From assembly GCA_964572475.1 (NCBI GenBank), contig CAZNEZ010000004.1:1-64000 (forward strand): a stretch of DNA of 64,000 nucleotides. The letters run 5' to 3'. Shown here piece by piece: positions 41,729-51,768 of the stretch (the first letter of the stretch is position 1; the number at the start of each line of letters is the position of its first letter). The position numbers and the translations under genes were made by a program. The notes under the pieces are model-generated. The model saw only the letters and a program-made list of their open reading frames with translations, did no database searches and was not told the origin of the DNA. Source of the stretch: CAZNEZ01 sp964572475 (lineage in GTDB: Bacteria > Bacillota > Clostridia > Lachnospirales > Lachnospiraceae).

Positions 41729-42444
41729 ATAATAGAAGTCTAGAAAAAGCACTTGAGATAGTTACAAAGCTTATAACTGGTGAAGAAGTTGGAAGAAATT
41801 CAACAGAGACGGCATCACTATATGAAGAATATAGTACAAACTCTGAGGTATATGACATAGTAATAACCGTTATTGCCAAGATGAATCTGAGCCTTTACGA
41901 ATACAAAGATACACTTTATGTTACAGCAGGAGAGAATAACAGAGTATTTGGCTATTCTAATGAAGAGTTAAAAAAAGAGATCGGAGTTAAACTCAATAGA
42001 GAGCTGTATTTGTGCTACTTTATAATATACACTATTATTACCAGATTTTATAAGGACTCTGGAAGTTACACATATGTTGAATATGTACGCCTTGAGGATA
42101 TTATTAATGGTGTAGACAGTTCACTTGCAGGTGTTATCGGCAAGTTAGCAGTATTTTCATTAGATGAGGTAGAAGAGAACAGCTTTAAGGATATTGCTCT
42201 ATTATGGGAGGATATTCCTGCGGTAACTAGTGAAGATACAATGTTGAGGGCTTCTAGAGCCTCTAAATCAGGGTTTGTTAAGATGGTATTAAACTTTATG
42301 TTGAGACAGGAACTTATGATAGAAGCAGATGGAAGATATTATCCTAAGGACAGGTTAAGAGCACTTATTGAGAATTATTTTGAAGAATATAAAGGCAGAT
42401 TATATGAGATTATGAAAGGAGGAGAAGAGGATGCCACATATTAA
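41725..42444 (+). CDS. JetB-like protein (MksE/MukE-type, DUF6063)
   Basis: A 239-residue protein, mostly helical with winged-helix character, in the position and size of MukE/MksE/JetB. I associate it with DUF6063. The C-terminus ends in a charged ENYFEEYKGRLYEIMKGG stretch. It is coupled to both neighbours: ATGA overlap with the JetA-like gene and a 14-bp overlap with the SMC-like gene. It would bind the kleisin-like subunit and help form a DNA-entrapping complex. Confidence 0.7.
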   Translation: MNNRSLEKALEIVTKLITGEEVGRNSTETASLYEEYSTNSEVYDIVITVIAKMNLSLYEYKDTLYVTAGENNRVFGYSNEELKKEIGVKLNRELYLCYFIIYTIITRFYKDSGSYTYVEYVRLEDIINGVDSSLAGVIGKLAVFSLDEVEENSFKDIALLWEDIPAVTSEDTMLRASRASKSGFVKMVLNFMLRQELMIEADGRYYPKDRLRALIENYFEEYKGRLYEIMKGGEEDATY

Positions 42445-45400
42445 TAGAATTAGAGTAAATAATGTTAAGTATAACTTTGGAACACAGTTTTATGATGATT
42501 TTTTGATGAGGTTTACTTGTAAGAATACTATCTATGACCTTGCAAATGGTGGTGGTAAGAGTGTTCTTATGCTTCTTCTTCTCCAGAATCTTATACCAAA
42601 CTGTACCCTTGATGAAAAGCAGCCAATAGAGAAGCTTTTTAGAACAGAAGGTGGAAGTAATGTTATTCATTCGATGATTGAATGGAGACTTAGCGATGTT
42701 CATGTTAAGAATAATTACAAATATATGCTTACTGGTTTTTGCGCCAGAAAAGCCAGGGATAATGCAAGTGATGTCAATGGTTCAGAAGAGAATAATGGAA
42801 TAGAAATCAAGAATACAGCTGCAATTGAGTATTTTAACTATGTTGTATTTTACAGAGAATTTAACGATAATGATATCAAGAACTTTCCTTTAAATAAAGG
42901 CAAGGAAAGAATTACATATAATGGTCTTAAGAACTATCTTAAAGAGCTGGGGCAGAAAGATTTTAGTCTTGAAGTTAAGGTGTTTGAACGTAAGGGAGAT
43001 TATCAGAGATTTATTACCAATTATGGCTTATATGAAAGTGAATGGGAGATTATAAGAGGTATAAATAAAACGGAAGGTCATGTCAGAGCATATTTTGAGG
43101 GCAATTATAAGACTACAAGAAAGGTAGTTGAGGATCTTCTTATCGAAGAGATAATTCAGAAGTCTTTTAATAATCATACCGAAATGGACAGCAATGATGA
43201 TGATATGGCGAAAACGCTTCTTGATATTAAGGATAAACTGATTGAGCTTGCAGGTAGAAAAGATGAGATTAATAATTATGACAGACAGGTAGAGCTAATA
43301 GAGAGCTTTGCAAAAAGAGTTCAAAATGTTAAACAACTTTATTTTGGCCGTGAAGACCTTAACAATCAGATTACCAAAGCATTTAATTCATTAAGACATA
43401 GTGAAAAAACTAACGAAGAAAAGCTAGAGCAGGCTAATAATGATAAAGAAGATATAAATATTCAGGCTAATATGGAAAAGAAGCTTATTGAGTCTGCAAA
43501 GGTACAGGAAATACTTATAAAATCCAAGCATTTGGAAGAAAAGTTAACAGAAGTCATTAATAAAATAGAAGAAGCTCAGTCTAAGATTAATACAGGAAAC
43601 ACAGAACTGCTACTTAAAGAAAGTGGGAATGATTATCTAGACTACCTGTATTATAGAGCCGAACGCGATGAAATGCGTGAAATTGTTGATAATGTATTAA
43701 AAGATAAGACAGAAGTTATAAAAGAGTTACAGATGTTAATATCAAATAAAAAAGCCAGAGATGATGTCCGTATTGAATCACTGACTAAGGAAGCAGATGA
43801 CATTCAGGTTATTATTGATAAAGAATCTGAGATTAATGATGTAAATGGGCAGAAAGAGCGAGAATTAGACAGGGAAAGTGCTATTTTGATAAACCGACTT
43901 CTGGAGTATCAGTCTGAAGAGGAGAATCTCAATGAGACTATTATCAAGTTGAAAAATGAGGCAGGGTTGCTTATGCCATCTGATGCAGCGGGAGAATTGT
44001 CTGCGGCTTTAATGAAAAAACAAGGTATAGATAGTGAAATTGATAGAATTAATCAGGAAGAAATTAATGCAAAGGATAGGCTGAATATTAATGAAATGGA
44101 TATTCATGACTTTGATAATCTTCTTCTAAATATAGATGAATCATATGACACTGAAATGGAATTTCACGAGAAAGCATTGGATTATAGAAAAAGAGTAGCC
44201 GGTCTTAAAGAGATTTACGGTGAAAATAATCTTGAAGACCTTATAAAAGTAATAAAGAATAAACATATTATGACTGAACTTAGACTTTCAGAACTTAATA
44301 ATATACTTTCAGAGACTGGAAAACAGATAGAGGGATATAATCAGGGAAGACCAATAAGATGTTCAAAAGAATACTATGAGGTATTTGATTATATTAACAA
44401 ATATCATGGTGATATAGCTATAGAGGGTATGGATTATCTTAGTCAGAAAAGTGCGGAAGAACAGGCATTGTTATTGGAGAATATTCCTATCTTGCCATAT
44501 TCCATTATAATTAAGGAAAATTTTTTGAGTCTTATCACAGATGAAAGATTAAAAGATATCAATACTCAGGGAAGTCCAGTTGCTCTTGTTGAATTAGATG
44601 CGGTTAAGAGGAATGAGCCACTTATAGGAGATGGAAGAATTAAGTTTGTAATGTCAGATATGGATGTATTTGTAAATGAAGAGGTGGCAAGAAAGCAATT
44701 ACTTCGTATTCAGAATATATGGGATTCTTCTAATGCTGAGCTTAGAAGAGTGATAGAGAATGAAAAGATTATTAGTAATGATTATGATTTTCTTAGAAAG
44801 TATCTTGATTATTATATGGATAGAATTGCTGAAAATGAATCTAAAATAGAGACATTTAGAATAAAACGCAGAGAATACAATGCAGGAATCGAAAGTATTA
44901 AAGCTGATAATATAGATATTATGAATAGCATTGATAACATGGAGAGTAAAAAATCAGAGTTAATGAATTCGTTAGCAGAACTTCAGCATAGAGCTAATGT
45001 CTTATCTGAGATTAAGGAAAAGTTTCAAAAAACCATGCAATTATCACAGAAAATGCAGGAAATAGAAGAAAGAAAACTTATTGCAGCTAAGGAACATAAG
45101 GAACTTAAGGCAATAATTGAGGCAAGTGTAAGATTAACAGCCTCAAGATGCAAAAATCGTGATAATATTTTAGATTTAATAAATAAAATCAAGAATGATT
45201 GGGAAAATATTTACAGGTCATACTATAAAGAGGGTAGTTATGATACCTTTGATATGTCAGATGAGGAATTAGAGTCTAAACTTAAGGGTATGATTAAGTC
45301 ACTAAAAGATGAGACGACAGATTTAAATGATAAGCAGAAGCTTATTGATAATTATGATATTGCTATGGAAAAATCACTTCAGGCTATTGATTATAAAGGA

Positions 45401-46864
45401 CTTCAGGTTTTAGAGATTAAAAAGGCATATGATAATCACCAGATTAGCAGAATTGAGACTGCCGAACTTAGTGAAATCAAAAAACAGATTGATGAGTGGA
45501 GAAAATATGAACGCGAGCTCTCTATAGACGAAAAACATATTCGCTCAGAGAAGGATAAACTTGACGGAATGGCGGTTCAGGCTTCATCTGCAATTATAGA
45601 GAAGTATGGCAGCTATGAGCAGACTAATATTGATGAAAATGCATTGATATCTTATGTGAAAGATCATCAGACTATTCTTCAGGGCTTTGAGAATAAAATG
45701 AATGAAATTGAACAAAGAATAAAGGAACAGGAACAGAATAAAATTGAACTGATTGGAATGAAAAAGGATATTGACAGAATTATTATAAGCGCTGGCATTG
45801 ATCCTGAATTAAGTGATGATATTTTTGACAGTTCAGTTAATCTTTCGGACAAATTTGTAGAAATAAGTGGACGGTTTGATAAATTCCAAAAGGAATCAAA
45901 CAGAAGAAGGGAAGAGCTGTTAAGCGATAAGCAAATGCTTGTAGATACCCTTAAAATGCTTAATGCAACGGAACTTGCAGATGAAATTGCAAGAAATATT
46001 AATATGCCCCAAAATGGAATAGAGACTGATGAGCTTATTAATATTTTAGCTGATATTAATTCATGTCTTGCACTGGAAAAAGAAAGAGTTGGAAAGTCTA
46101 TAGAAGATATGGAGAGGATTAAGGATAATTTTGAAAATCAATGTATTCAGACTTGCCTGAATATTAAGACGGAGATTGACAGACTTCCTAACCTATCTAA
46201 GATATTTATGGAGGGTGAGAGTATTTCTATTATTGGACTTACTATTCCATATGTCAAAGAAGAGATGTATAAGCCGCTGATGTCAAAATATATTGATGAA
46301 ATAGTATCTATTTCGGAGGATATAAAAAATCAGAATGAAAGACTTAGATATATTAAGAATCAACTTGCGTGGAAGAGATTGTTTTCAGTAATAGTTACTG
46401 ATATGAATGGAATCAGGCTTAACCTGTATAAACGCGAGAGAATTAAGGAACAAAGCAGATATCTTAAGTATGAAGAAGCAGTAGGAAGTACAGGACAGTC
46501 ACAGGGTATATATATCCAGTTTCTGGTAGCAATAATTAACTATATTTCCAGTATTAATTCTAAGAATTCTGAATGCAGCAGATTGAGAAAAGTTGTATTT
46601 ATAGATAATCCATTTGGTGCAGCTAAGGATGTTTATATATGGGAACCAATATTTAAGCTTCTAAAAACTAATAATGTACAGTTAATTGTACCTGCAAGAG
46701 GTACAACACCAGCTATTACGGGAAGATTTGATGTTAACTATATACTCGGACAGAAGCTGATAGATGGAAGGCAGCAGACTGTTGTTGTGGATTATAGCAG
46801 TAATGTTGAAAATGATAAGATGGAATATACAAAATTATCCTATGAACAGACAGCTTTATTTTGA
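42431..46864 (+). CDS. SMC-like condensin ATPase (JetC/MksB-type)
   Basis: A 1477-residue SMC-like ATPase. The N-terminal head has a glycine-rich Walker A, NGGGKS (39-44). Two very long coiled-coil tracts (about 270-580 and 750-1290) flank a central hinge-like globular segment. The C-terminal head carries a signature-like STGQSQG (about 1350) and a Walker B FIDNPFG (about 1388), in which an Asn-Pro replaces the usual Glu after the Asp. Start has AAAGGAGG nine bases upstream. With the two preceding genes it forms a complete JetABC/MksBEF set. No JetD/MksG-type TOPRIM nuclease follows. Confidence 0.85.
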   Translation: MPHINRIRVNNVKYNFGTQFYDDFLMRFTCKNTIYDLANGGGKSVLMLLLLQNLIPNCTLDEKQPIEKLFRTEGGSNVIHSMIEWRLSDVHVKNNYKYMLTGFCARKARDNASDVNGSEENNGIEIKNTAAIEYFNYVVFYREFNDNDIKNFPLNKGKERITYNGLKNYLKELGQKDFSLEVKVFERKGDYQRFITNYGLYESEWEIIRGINKTEGHVRAYFEGNYKTTRKVVEDLLIEEIIQKSFNNHTEMDSNDDDMAKTLLDIKDKLIELAGRKDEINNYDRQVELIESFAKRVQNVKQLYFGREDLNNQITKAFNSLRHSEKTNEEKLEQANNDKEDINIQANMEKKLIESAKVQEILIKSKHLEEKLTEVINKIEEAQSKINTGNTELLLKESGNDYLDYLYYRAERDEMREIVDNVLKDKTEVIKELQMLISNKKARDDVRIESLTKEADDIQVIIDKESEINDVNGQKERELDRESAILINRLLEYQSEEENLNETIIKLKNEAGLLMPSDAAGELSAALMKKQGIDSEIDRINQEEINAKDRLNINEMDIHDFDNLLLNIDESYDTEMEFHEKALDYRKRVAGLKEIYGENNLEDLIKVIKNKHIMTELRLSELNNILSETGKQIEGYNQGRPIRCSKEYYEVFDYINKYHGDIAIEGMDYLSQKSAEEQALLLENIPILPYSIIIKENFLSLITDERLKDINTQGSPVALVELDAVKRNEPLIGDGRIKFVMSDMDVFVNEEVARKQLLRIQNIWDSSNAELRRVIENEKIISNDYDFLRKYLDYYMDRIAENESKIETFRIKRREYNAGIESIKADNIDIMNSIDNMESKKSELMNSLAELQHRANVLSEIKEKFQKTMQLSQKMQEIEERKLIAAKEHKELKAIIEASVRLTASRCKNRDNILDLINKIKNDWENIYRSYYKEGSYDTFDMSDEELESKLKGMIKSLKDETTDLNDKQKLIDNYDIAMEKSLQAIDYKGLQVLEIKKAYDNHQISRIETAELSEIKKQIDEWRKYERELSIDEKHIRSEKDKLDGMAVQASSAIIEKYGSYEQTNIDENALISYVKDHQTILQGFENKMNEIEQRIKEQEQNKIELIGMKKDIDRIIISAGIDPELSDDIFDSSVNLSDKFVEISGRFDKFQKESNRRREELLSDKQMLVDTLKMLNATELADEIARNINMPQNGIETDELINILADINSCLALEKERVGKSIEDMERIKDNFENQCIQTCLNIKTEIDRLPNLSKIFMEGESISIIGLTIPYVKEEMYKPLMSKYIDEIVSISEDIKNQNERLRYIKNQLAWKRLFSVIVTDMNGIRLNLYKRERIKEQSRYLKYEEAVGSTGQSQGIYIQFLVAIINYISSINSKNSECSRLRKVVFIDNPFGAAKDVYIWEPIFKLLKTNNVQLIVPARGTTPAITGRFDVNYILGQKLIDGRQQTVVVDYSSNVENDKMEYTKLSYEQTALF

Positions 46865-46938
46865 CAAGGAAATACTGTTGTGATACACTAAAATCAAGAT
46901 TTCGGTTGATAAAAATTCAATGAACGAGGTGACAGAAT

Positions 46939-49881
46939 TTGGACAAATATGAGTATAATGTAAAGTCAGACCAGATTAAGAAATTGGCAGCTAGAAAAGA
47001 CTTTAAGATTGCAGCTGAGATAGCTGATACGATAGATTGGAACAGAGTTAAGAATACAACAATGATAAGTCTTGTAGCAGATATATACGAGAACAACAAG
47101 GAATACAGCAAGGCAAAAGAAGCACTTCTTATTGCCTATGAGAGGTCGCCTCTTGGAAGACAGTTAGCGTACAAGCTTACTTTACTCTCTCTTAAGACAA
47201 AAGAATATATAGAAGCAGAAGAATTCTATCATGATTTTAAGGAGATGGCTCCTAACGACATTAGTCAATATATCTTAAAGTATGAGATAGCAAAAGCAGG
47301 AAAACAGCCAATAGGAATACTTATTGGTTTACTTGAAGTGTATCTTGAAGAGGATATGGACGAGAGATGGGCTTATGAGTTAGCGTCATTATATGATGAA
47401 GCTGGCGAAACAGAGAAATGTGTTAGCCAATGTGATATGATTATACTATGGTTTAATGAAGGTAAGTATGTAGAGCGTGCATTAAAACTTAAGATGAAAC
47501 ATGCACCATTGACCAATACTCAGCAGCTTAAGTATGAAGAATTAGTTGAATTATCTCGTGTAAAAGAGGAAGAGGATAGAAAAGAAGCAGAGAAAAAAGC
47601 ACTTGAAACAGAAGAAAGAGTTGCAAGGAAGCAGGCTGGAGATGAGGGATTCCTTGATGATAATTCATCAGCATATGAAGACTCACAAGATATTGATTCA
47701 CAGGTTAGAAGCAATATGGAGGCAGCATATAGCGACTCTGATGATGACGAATATGATATGTCGGATGGTGATGAAGACTATGCAGGTTCGGGAGTTTCGG
47801 GAGATACTCTTCAACTAGAGGAAACTAAGGATGGAGAAGTGCTTTCTAATGTTAAAGAGATGGTTGATGCAAGTCAGATTAAGGTTAAAGAAGTAAATTT
47901 TGATAAATACAATACAACCAATATTCAGGAAGCCTTAGCAAAGAGTATGTCATTACTCCTTAACGAAGATGATATACCAGAAATCATTAAGCCGGCTGAT
48001 GACTATAATACAAATACTTCTGATGAGATACAGGATGTTAACATTATTTCTAAAGAGAATGATGTTTCTAGAGAAGCTAAAGACGAATTTAATGAGGAAA
48101 AAGTTGATATTACAGGAAGAACAACGAAGATATTTGTTCCTATTTCTGAACTTAATAAGGAGGAAGAGGAAGAAGCTATTGAAGAGACAGAGGAAGAGGT
48201 CGAATCTGAAGATAGAATTATTCCTGGGCTTGAGATTGAAGATGATGGACAAATTAGCCTTAACCTCGAAGATGATCAGATTGAAGGTCAGTTAACACTT
48301 GCTGAAGTACTTACAATGTATCAGAATGGTGAATTTGATGAAGGAAGACATCCAAGTGAAGAATTACTTGAGAATCGTATGGAGATGATTGAGGAAGGTG
48401 TACTTGATAGATTTATAGCTGATTCATCTGCTAATATTGTTAGTGAAATGAATGAAGAAGATGTAAATACAGACACAGATGGAGATATGGAATTTAACAA
48501 CGATAGTTATTCAGATGATATTAAGGAACTTTCAGATATAGTAGATTCTATAGAATCAGAAGATGCAGCATATGCAGAAGCTAATAATGAAGATTTAGAT
48601 AAAGAAGAGCAAGATATACTAGATGAAGAGACTGAATCAGGAGAAGATGTATCAGATATTTCAGAAATGAATATTCCAGTTAAGGAGAACGGAGAAATAG
48701 ATGATATGGCTCTTAAGATTCTAGCTAAGGCAATGGAAGGTGCAAAGTTAAGCCTTCTTAATCCATCTTTGGAAGCTAATCTTGGGTTAGGTGACTTAGA
48801 AGATGAAGAGGATGAAGATTCTAAAAGATTTAAATTTAATCCTGATTTTGGAGATGATTCAGAGGAAGAGGCAGCATTTACAGATGAAGAAGATGTAGAT
48901 TCTGCTGACGAATATGATGAAAATCAAGAAGAGAATGAAGAAGAATTTGATGATGAACCAGAAGAAGACCTTGACGATGATGAGGTTCAAGAATATGAAG
49001 AAGAGTCCAATAGTGATGCAGATGACAGCGTTTCTGACATGGACAATGAAGATTTATCAGATAATGAAGATGCGTCAGATAATAAAGAAGTATCGAATAG
49101 TGCAGAGCCAGATAAAAAGCCAGCTATTAAGATAAAGGCAGAGGTTAAAGATTATTTTGCTTCATTTGTAGTAGTAGATGAATTGACAAAGCAGGTAAAA
49201 GAGGCAATCATTAATGCAGCAGAGTCTTTAGTAGAGTCTGAAGGTAAATCAGTAGCCAATAATGTAGTGGTTATGGGAGATACAAAAACAGGAAAGACAA
49301 CACTTGCTATTGAAGTTATAAAAGCAATCAACAGACAGATAGACAGAAAAGGAAGAAAGGTTGCTAAGATAAACGCAACAGTTCTTAATTCCAGAGGTCT
49401 TATAGATTCTATGGGAAAATTAAAAGGTGCTGACCTTATTATTGAAAGAGCGGCAAATCTTAATCCATCATTATGTAAAGAACTTTCAACTATATTATCT
49501 GAGGATACAGATGGAACTATAGTAGTTCTTGAAGATGACAAAAGTGCAATGGAGAGAATGCTTAAGGCTAATCCTCAGTTGGAGGAAAGCTTTAGTAATC
49601 ACATCTATATTAAAGAATATGATATAAAAGAATGGGCTAAAATTGCTAAGCAGTATGCAAAGGATAGAGGTTATACGGTTGATGCAATGGGAGAACTTGC
49701 ATTGCATGCTAAGATAGATGAAATGTATGGTCAAGACGAACAATTTGGTCGTGAAGAGATTGAAGCTATGATGGAAAAAGCAATAAAGAGACATTCACGA
49801 AAAAGTATTGGAAAATTATTTGCAAGAAATAAAAAGGCGATTGACGAATTAGAGTCACTTGTTGAATCAGATTTTAATTAA
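46939..49881 (+). CDS. TPR-like repeat protein with acidic linker and C-terminal AAA-like ATPase
   Basis: A 980-residue cytoplasmic protein of unknown function. Residues 1-200 are helical repeats of TPR type. Residues about 200-735 are a long, low-complexity, very acidic Asp/Glu-rich region. The last 230 residues look like an AAA domain with Walker A GDTKTGKTT (about 768-776), a downstream helical lid, and sequence resembling CbxX/SpoVK-like ATPases. Start is TTG preceded by GAGGTG. It is 75 bp after the SMC-like gene and may be cotranscribed. The acidic linker could bind basic proteins or mimic DNA; this is inference. Confidence 0.8.
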   Translation: MDKYEYNVKSDQIKKLAARKDFKIAAEIADTIDWNRVKNTTMISLVADIYENNKEYSKAKEALLIAYERSPLGRQLAYKLTLLSLKTKEYIEAEEFYHDFKEMAPNDISQYILKYEIAKAGKQPIGILIGLLEVYLEEDMDERWAYELASLYDEAGETEKCVSQCDMIILWFNEGKYVERALKLKMKHAPLTNTQQLKYEELVELSRVKEEEDRKEAEKKALETEERVARKQAGDEGFLDDNSSAYEDSQDIDSQVRSNMEAAYSDSDDDEYDMSDGDEDYAGSGVSGDTLQLEETKDGEVLSNVKEMVDASQIKVKEVNFDKYNTTNIQEALAKSMSLLLNEDDIPEIIKPADDYNTNTSDEIQDVNIISKENDVSREAKDEFNEEKVDITGRTTKIFVPISELNKEEEEEAIEETEEEVESEDRIIPGLEIEDDGQISLNLEDDQIEGQLTLAEVLTMYQNGEFDEGRHPSEELLENRMEMIEEGVLDRFIADSSANIVSEMNEEDVNTDTDGDMEFNNDSYSDDIKELSDIVDSIESEDAAYAEANNEDLDKEEQDILDEETESGEDVSDISEMNIPVKENGEIDDMALKILAKAMEGAKLSLLNPSLEANLGLGDLEDEEDEDSKRFKFNPDFGDDSEEEAAFTDEEDVDSADEYDENQEENEEEFDDEPEEDLDDDEVQEYEEESNSDADDSVSDMDNEDLSDNEDASDNKEVSNSAEPDKKPAIKIKAEVKDYFASFVVVDELTKQVKEAIINAAESLVESEGKSVANNVVVMGDTKTGKTTLAIEVIKAINRQIDRKGRKVAKINATVLNSRGLIDSMGKLKGADLIIERAANLNPSLCKELSTILSEDTDGTIVVLEDDKSAMERMLKANPQLEESFSNHIYIKEYDIKEWAKIAKQYAKDRGYTVDAMGELALHAKIDEMYGQDEQFGREEIEAMMEKAIKRHSRKSIGKLFARNKKAIDELESLVESDFN

Positions 49882-49915
49882 TTTTCTATTAGATGAATTA
49901 ATTAAATAAAATAGG

Positions 49916-49972
49916 CAATCCTTTAACTATTAAAGTGCTAAGGCACGAATAGTGAAAGGATTGTTTTATTTT
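49916..49972 (+). terminator. Terminator hairpin after the AAA-like gene
   Basis: CAATCCTTTAACTATT (49916-49931) pairs with 49948-49963 with one mismatch, topped by a small GTGC/GCAC helix, then TTTTATTTT. The 3' arm contains the AAAGGA ribosome binding site of the next gene, so the hairpin may also limit its translation. Confidence 0.8.
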
Positions 49973-50546
49973 GAAAAAATATTTATTTGGTATTATAGTT
50001 GTTTTGTGGCTTTCGGCTGTAGCGTGTATGTCCTATTCATATTTTGGAAAAGATGAATCAGTAATAGTTACTGCTTTTAATAATGCGGAATTTATTGAGA
50101 CAGAAAGTACAGTAAGTGCTATTTCAGAGGTTGGTGACACATATATGAGTTCCACAGCAAAGCGAAAACTGGTAGTTCATATTGCGGAAAGCCTTGGTAT
50201 TGAAGCCCCTTATAATTATAGTGAAGAAAATGAGGAAAATGAAACCAGAGCGGTACTTAAAAAGTCTGCAAAGTCCGCATCTACTGAAATCTGTCTTGAA
50301 TCTATCGAAAGTGTAAATTCGGACGGAAGTATTAAACTTGAACAAAACCTTATGGTGATAAGACAACTTTGGAGGATATTATTAAGATTCTTCTGCTTAA
50401 TGAAATGTTCAAAAGAAGATGTCGTAGAAGAAATCGTCGCATACTTTAGGAATAACTATGATAAATTAAAAGATTTTATTGAACATTTACGGCAAAGAAT
50501 ATACAATGTAGGTGTAAGCGTAGAAGTAGATATGAACTTGAACTGA
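49971..50546 (+). CDS. Secreted YwmB-like protein, possibly frameshifted or truncated
   Basis: A 191-codon frame starting at TTG with a signal peptide or membrane helix (residues 3-22). The next 110 residues resemble the YwmB family (TYMSSTAKRKLVVHIAESLGI). From about residue 125 the sequence changes character (IRQLWRILLRFFCL), while another frame over the same bases reads GDKTTLEDIIKILLLNEMF. The original frame then regains a protein-like ending (YNVGVSVEVDMNLN). This suggests a pair of indels or a deletion. Family assignment is weak. Confidence 0.5.
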   Translation: MKKYLFGIIVVLWLSAVACMSYSYFGKDESVIVTAFNNAEFIETESTVSAISEVGDTYMSSTAKRKLVVHIAESLGIEAPYNYSEENEENETRAVLKKSAKSASTEICLESIESVNSDGSIKLEQNLMVIRQLWRILLRFFCLMKCSKEDVVEEIVAYFRNNYDKLKDFIEHLRQRIYNVGVSVEVDMNLN

Positions 50547-50585
50547 TGTAAGTAAGTTTAGAGCTGCGCAGAAATGAGGTATACA

Positions 50586-51767
50586 TTGGAAGATACAATA
50601 AATAAATTTAGAGATGAACTTAAAGATACAATATATGATACATTAAATGATAGATTGATACAGATGGTGATTAGTGGTAAAAAAGATAAGACGTATGAGA
50701 CGTTAAAGGTTAAAATCCGTCCAGTAATTATAAAAGATGAGTTACTATTTCAGGCTACATCACAGGTGGGAGCTAAGGTTATTCATTCTAATTATGACGT
50801 TAAAGAGGCATTAGAATTTGTGACTGGTGAGTTGGAGAATCATTTTAATCAGTGTCAGATAACTATGGAGGATAGAGTCGTATCTATTCTGGTTAGCAAA
50901 AAAGGCAAAGTTTCCATCAAATCTAAGCATCAGGAGCAGTTAGATGTTAAGAGAGAATTAACACATAATAGGGAAAAAAATTATTTAATACCTAGTGGAA
51001 AGCCAGTAGGCTTTTTGGTGGACCTTCAGGTTATGACACCAGAAGGTAAAATCATCAATTCCAAATATGATAAATACAGACAGATTAATAGATTTCTGGA
51101 GTTTGTAGAGGATATTACTGAGGAGCTGGAAGATGGAGCTACAATAATTGATTTTGGATGTGGCAAGTCGTATCTAACATTTGCAATGTACTATTATCTA
51201 AGAGAGATTAAGAATATTGACGTGAATATTATTGGATTAGATCTTAAAAAGGATGTAATAGAGAACTGTAACAAGCTACGCGACAGATACGGATATGATA
51301 AACTAGATTTTAGAATTGGGGATATTGCTGACTTTACAGATGTTAACAAGGTGGATATGGTAGTAACACTTCATGCCTGCAATACTGCAACTGATTATGC
51401 ACTTGCGAAGGCTGTTAACTGGGGTGCTAGGGTTATTTTATCGGTTCCGTGCTGTCAGCATGAAGTAAATGCGGGGATTCATAACGAACTTCTTGAACCA
51501 GTACTTAAATATGGTATACTTAAAGAACGTATTTCCGCGCTGGTTACTGATGGTATAAGGGCAGAGATACTTACAGCGCAAGGATATGACACACAGATTC
51601 TGGAATTTATTGATATGGAACACACACCTAAGAATATACTTATTCGTGCAGTTAAAAGAAATCATACTAGTAAAGATACAGATACTCTGGCTAAAGCTGA
51701 AAGGCTGTTACAAGAATTAAATGTTAGCCAGACTTTTGATGAACTTATGAAGGGTGATAGGAATTAA
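50586..51767 (+). CDS. SAM-dependent methyltransferase
   Basis: A class I methyltransferase of about 393 residues. The N-terminal half (about 1-150) is an uncharacterised domain of mixed strands. The SAM-binding motif is IIDFGCGKSYL near residue 195, followed by IIGLDLK and the motif IV-like stretch MVVTLHACNTATDYAL, typical of the Methyltransf_32 type. The substrate is unknown; RNA or protein are both possible. I prefer TTG at 50586 with a GAGG site to the ATG at 50574, which lacks one; the difference is four residues. It overlaps the frame of the next gene but not its preferred start. Confidence 0.85.
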   Translation: MEDTINKFRDELKDTIYDTLNDRLIQMVISGKKDKTYETLKVKIRPVIIKDELLFQATSQVGAKVIHSNYDVKEALEFVTGELENHFNQCQITMEDRVVSILVSKKGKVSIKSKHQEQLDVKRELTHNREKNYLIPSGKPVGFLVDLQVMTPEGKIINSKYDKYRQINRFLEFVEDITEELEDGATIIDFGCGKSYLTFAMYYYLREIKNIDVNIIGLDLKKDVIENCNKLRDRYGYDKLDFRIGDIADFTDVNKVDMVVTLHACNTATDYALAKAVNWGARVILSVPCCQHEVNAGIHNELLEPVLKYGILKERISALVTDGIRAEILTAQGYDTQILEFIDMEHTPKNILIRAVKRNHTSKDTDTLAKAERLLQELNVSQTFDELMKGDRN

Positions 51768-51768
51768 A

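Noticed and set aside
47953..49135. Several frames on both strands within the acidic region of the AAA-like gene
   Set aside because: The GAA/GAT-rich repeats leave other frames open by composition; their Lys/Met-rich or Ile/Phe-rich products are typical shadows.
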